From positions 59,165 to 123,164 of the forward strand of contig JAGVSM010004273.1 of NCBI GenBank assembly GCA_022494885.1: DNA of 64,000 nucleotides. Direction: 5' to 3'. Made by a program: the position numbers and the translations under genes. The stretch is from Micrasema longulum (taxonomy: Eukaryota > Arthropoda > Insecta > Trichoptera > Brachycentridae). The notes under the pieces are model-generated. The model was not told the origin of the DNA. It did not search any database and saw only the letters and a program-made list of their open reading frames with translations. Positions 62,351 to 64,000 of the stretch are shown here, in pieces; the first letter of the stretch is position 1; each line of letters starts with the position of its first letter.

Positions 62351-63166
62351 CAACTTAAAATTATATCAATAATTTTTCAAAAATAAACATCAGCGGAGTA
62401 GATAATTTGTCAAATGTTGAAGCTAAAAAGTAACAGTAAAAAAAAAGTACTGGTTCAATATTATGGTTAACAAAATAAAGAAGTGTTGGCTCGCAGAATG
62501 ATCAAGTACGATATGGAATAATAGCAACATATTAAATTGATAAATAATAATACACGCTCTATCCAAGAAGCAAGTTCTGGTACCTACCCAGCCTAACCAT
62601 ACACCTACGGTGTTTCAAAATATTTACCGCTATTTCAAAACGCGCCTCTAGCGGTGGGCTATGGAAGCGACATAACATTCTTGCCGCATACATACACCAC
62701 ACACCTAGTATTCCGCGCACATAATCAAAACAACCTCTCGACTCAGGTGTATACATCGGCTAATCAAACAGCTACGCGTTCCCTTTTTATATCAGATCAC
62801 GGTTTTCCTATGCAGCAATCATGACTTCAGCTTGGTTCTACCGGATGTACTGACATCGCTCGAATCTCACACGGACTGTTTTCTCTTGCGCCGAAGTCTC
62901 TGAACTTCGAACTGAATTAACGCGTCTTTTAGTTAAACTATTTTGTAGTGACACTTTTTTGTAGGCATTTCGAAGGATCTAATTCTGAAAATTAAAACTG
63001 CGGGTTTGCGGTGATCAAGTTTTCCGAGTAGGCAGTTGGGGTTTTTCCAATAAACGTAGGTGGTACTAGGATATTTCTTGATAAGTCAAATACGCTTCCT
63101 ACTTAAACTGCTATATAATTATTCCTGTAAATAGTAAACAGTTATATCAACTAATTAAGATAAACT
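62351..63166. other. Unassigned segment
   Basis: 62550-62900 is unique and of balanced composition. The minus frame 62559-62756 has no domain. No repeat recognised. Confidence 0.35.
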
Positions 63167-63232
63167 AGATGCGTGGTCTGACTTTTCTCCATACATATGT
63201 ATTCCCGTATTCCCGTATTTTCTCGGTCTACG
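63167..63232 (+). mobile_element. Family R head
   Basis: ATGCGTGGTCTGACTTTTCT, then CCATACATATG and duplicated ATTCCCGT, ATTTTCTC. It is fused in frame to the RTE fragment that follows. Confidence 0.5.
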
Positions 63233-63519
63233 ATGTATGCAAGAGAAGCGATCTGCTGATGAATGTCGATAAATCGAATGTGATGGTTTTTGAAAGAAAT
63301 AAAAGTATGACTAAATGTGAAATCACTTTGAATGGAGTTATACTAAAACAAGTAGAGGAATTAGTGTATTTGGGAAGTATGTACACTAGGGATGCAATGA
63401 CTGAGAAATATATTGAAAGGAAGGGAGTGCCGGGAATAGAATCAACAATATTTACAACGCGAATGTTGATGGATGCAGAAATAGAGGAAGACCGAGAAAG
63501 ACATGGCATGACTGAATGA
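63169..63519 (+). pseudogene. Chimeric open frame: family R head + RTE reverse transcriptase fragment
   Basis: The first ~20 codons (MRGLTFLHTYVFPYSRIFSV) come from the R head. Then RT text: CKRSDLLMNVDKSNVMVFER, KCEITLNGVILKQVEELVYL, GSMYTRDAMTEKYIERKG, matching the RTE 'K..+M.F.. ... V..F.YLGS+.T.DG' region. After that the copy jumps, by an internal deletion, to text for the VDGCRNRGRPRK region in another frame. Chance fusion is likely. Confidence 0.7.
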
Positions 63520-63700
63520 CATGAATCCAACAAATACTTAAAGATGGACATGTCAAAAGTCGGAATAATCGGCGCGCGTGCATGAGAAGATGTATGAATG
63601 TAGAGGAAGCGAGATCTGTATGCAAAGATAGAGTGTTGTGGCGTTCTATCCTCTCTGCCTACCCTTACGGGGAAACGGCGTGATGGTTTTGTTTGTATTA
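63233..63700 (+). mobile_element. RTE-type LINE with internal deletion
   Basis: RT C-terminal part (63233-63425), then a deletion that removes the EMQTLRQM and RWFGHVERM regions. It continues from NIYNANVDG-type text to AYPYGETA and GGCGTGATGG, GTTTTGTTTG (63690). Confidence 0.85.
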
Positions 63701-63787
63701 TGCCACTAGAGTGATGATTTTTTTCACACTATAGAAGCGACCTGACCTTTTGCGTGTCTCTGTCGTTTTTTTTTACACAAACTAACA

Positions 63788-63945
63788 AATGCCGATGGAT
63801 GCAGAACACCGCGAAGACTGAAAGAGACATGGCACGATCAAGTCCATCAAATACTTAAAGATGGACATGTCAAAAGTCGGAATAATCGGCGTGCGTGCAT
63901 GAGAAGATGTATTAATATAGAGGAAGCGAGGCCTGTATGCAAAGG
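63788..63945 (+). mobile_element. RTE-type LINE fragment
   Basis: ATGCCGATGGATGCAGAACA, AGTCCATCAAATACTTAAAG, GTGCGTGCATGAGAAGATGT, AGAGGAAGCGAGGCCTGTAT: the NADGCR to EEARPVCK section. It lacks the terminal AYPYGETA region. Confidence 0.8.
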
Positions 63946-64000
63946 TGCTGGACATGAGACAACTGTGCCTAAAATAAGCACTTACACACTTCTGGTCGAA

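Overview
The window reads as gene-poor eukaryotic DNA, most probably from an insect. It is AT-rich, has no operons and no long conserved coding genes, and is packed with broken, nested transposable elements. The mix is tRNA-derived SINEs, RTE-type and L2-type non-LTR retrotransposons with very short or structured 3' ends, Jockey/CR1-like LINE tails, hAT, pogo and mariner DNA elements, and Penelope-like inverted repeats carrying hammerhead ribozymes. Lepidoptera is my best guess, from the RTE family and general base composition, but the sequence does not prove it. The window could be a long intron, an intergenic desert or a TE-rich chromosome. A candidate recursive splice site at 2254/2255 would favour a long intron.

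Layout. 1-5.2 kb: RTE, L2, SINE and several copies of an unusual element called family B here. 5.8-8.4 kb: the longest stretch with no repeat I recognise; it holds CRE palindromes, a TATA-like site, TTTATG sites and a 45-bp motif present twice, so it looks regulatory. 8.4-18.1 kb: SINEs, L2 copies (one with a 138-codon open frame), hairpin MITEs and a TIR element split by an L2. 18.4-38 kb: unclassified families X and U, Penelope-like inverted repeats with ribozymes, a pogo-like MITE next to a foldback MITE, a 63-bp minisatellite, and two hAT insertions proven by 8-bp target duplications. 38-49 kb: unique DNA with GC-rich islands, LINE tails, a possible host coding exon at 44008-44157, and RTE and B copies. 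49-64 kb: RTE, L2 (159-codon frame), mariner, SINE and B copies.

How parts relate. RTE and L2 are the retrotransposition machineries represented, only as 3' remnants. Family B has no reverse transcriptase motif but ends in an L2-type tail, so it probably borrowed L2 machinery. Its body is four ordered blocks, each able to fold into the same ~10-bp hairpin. The SINEs carry tRNA-like heads. The Penelope-like or retrozyme-like repeats carry type I hammerhead motifs with palindromic stem III; two copies 17 kb apart share an identical 44-nt ribozyme.

Everything was read by eye. Family boundaries are approximate unless a target-site duplication is given, and family names (A = L2, B, R, T, U, V, W, X, Z, Q) are local labels.
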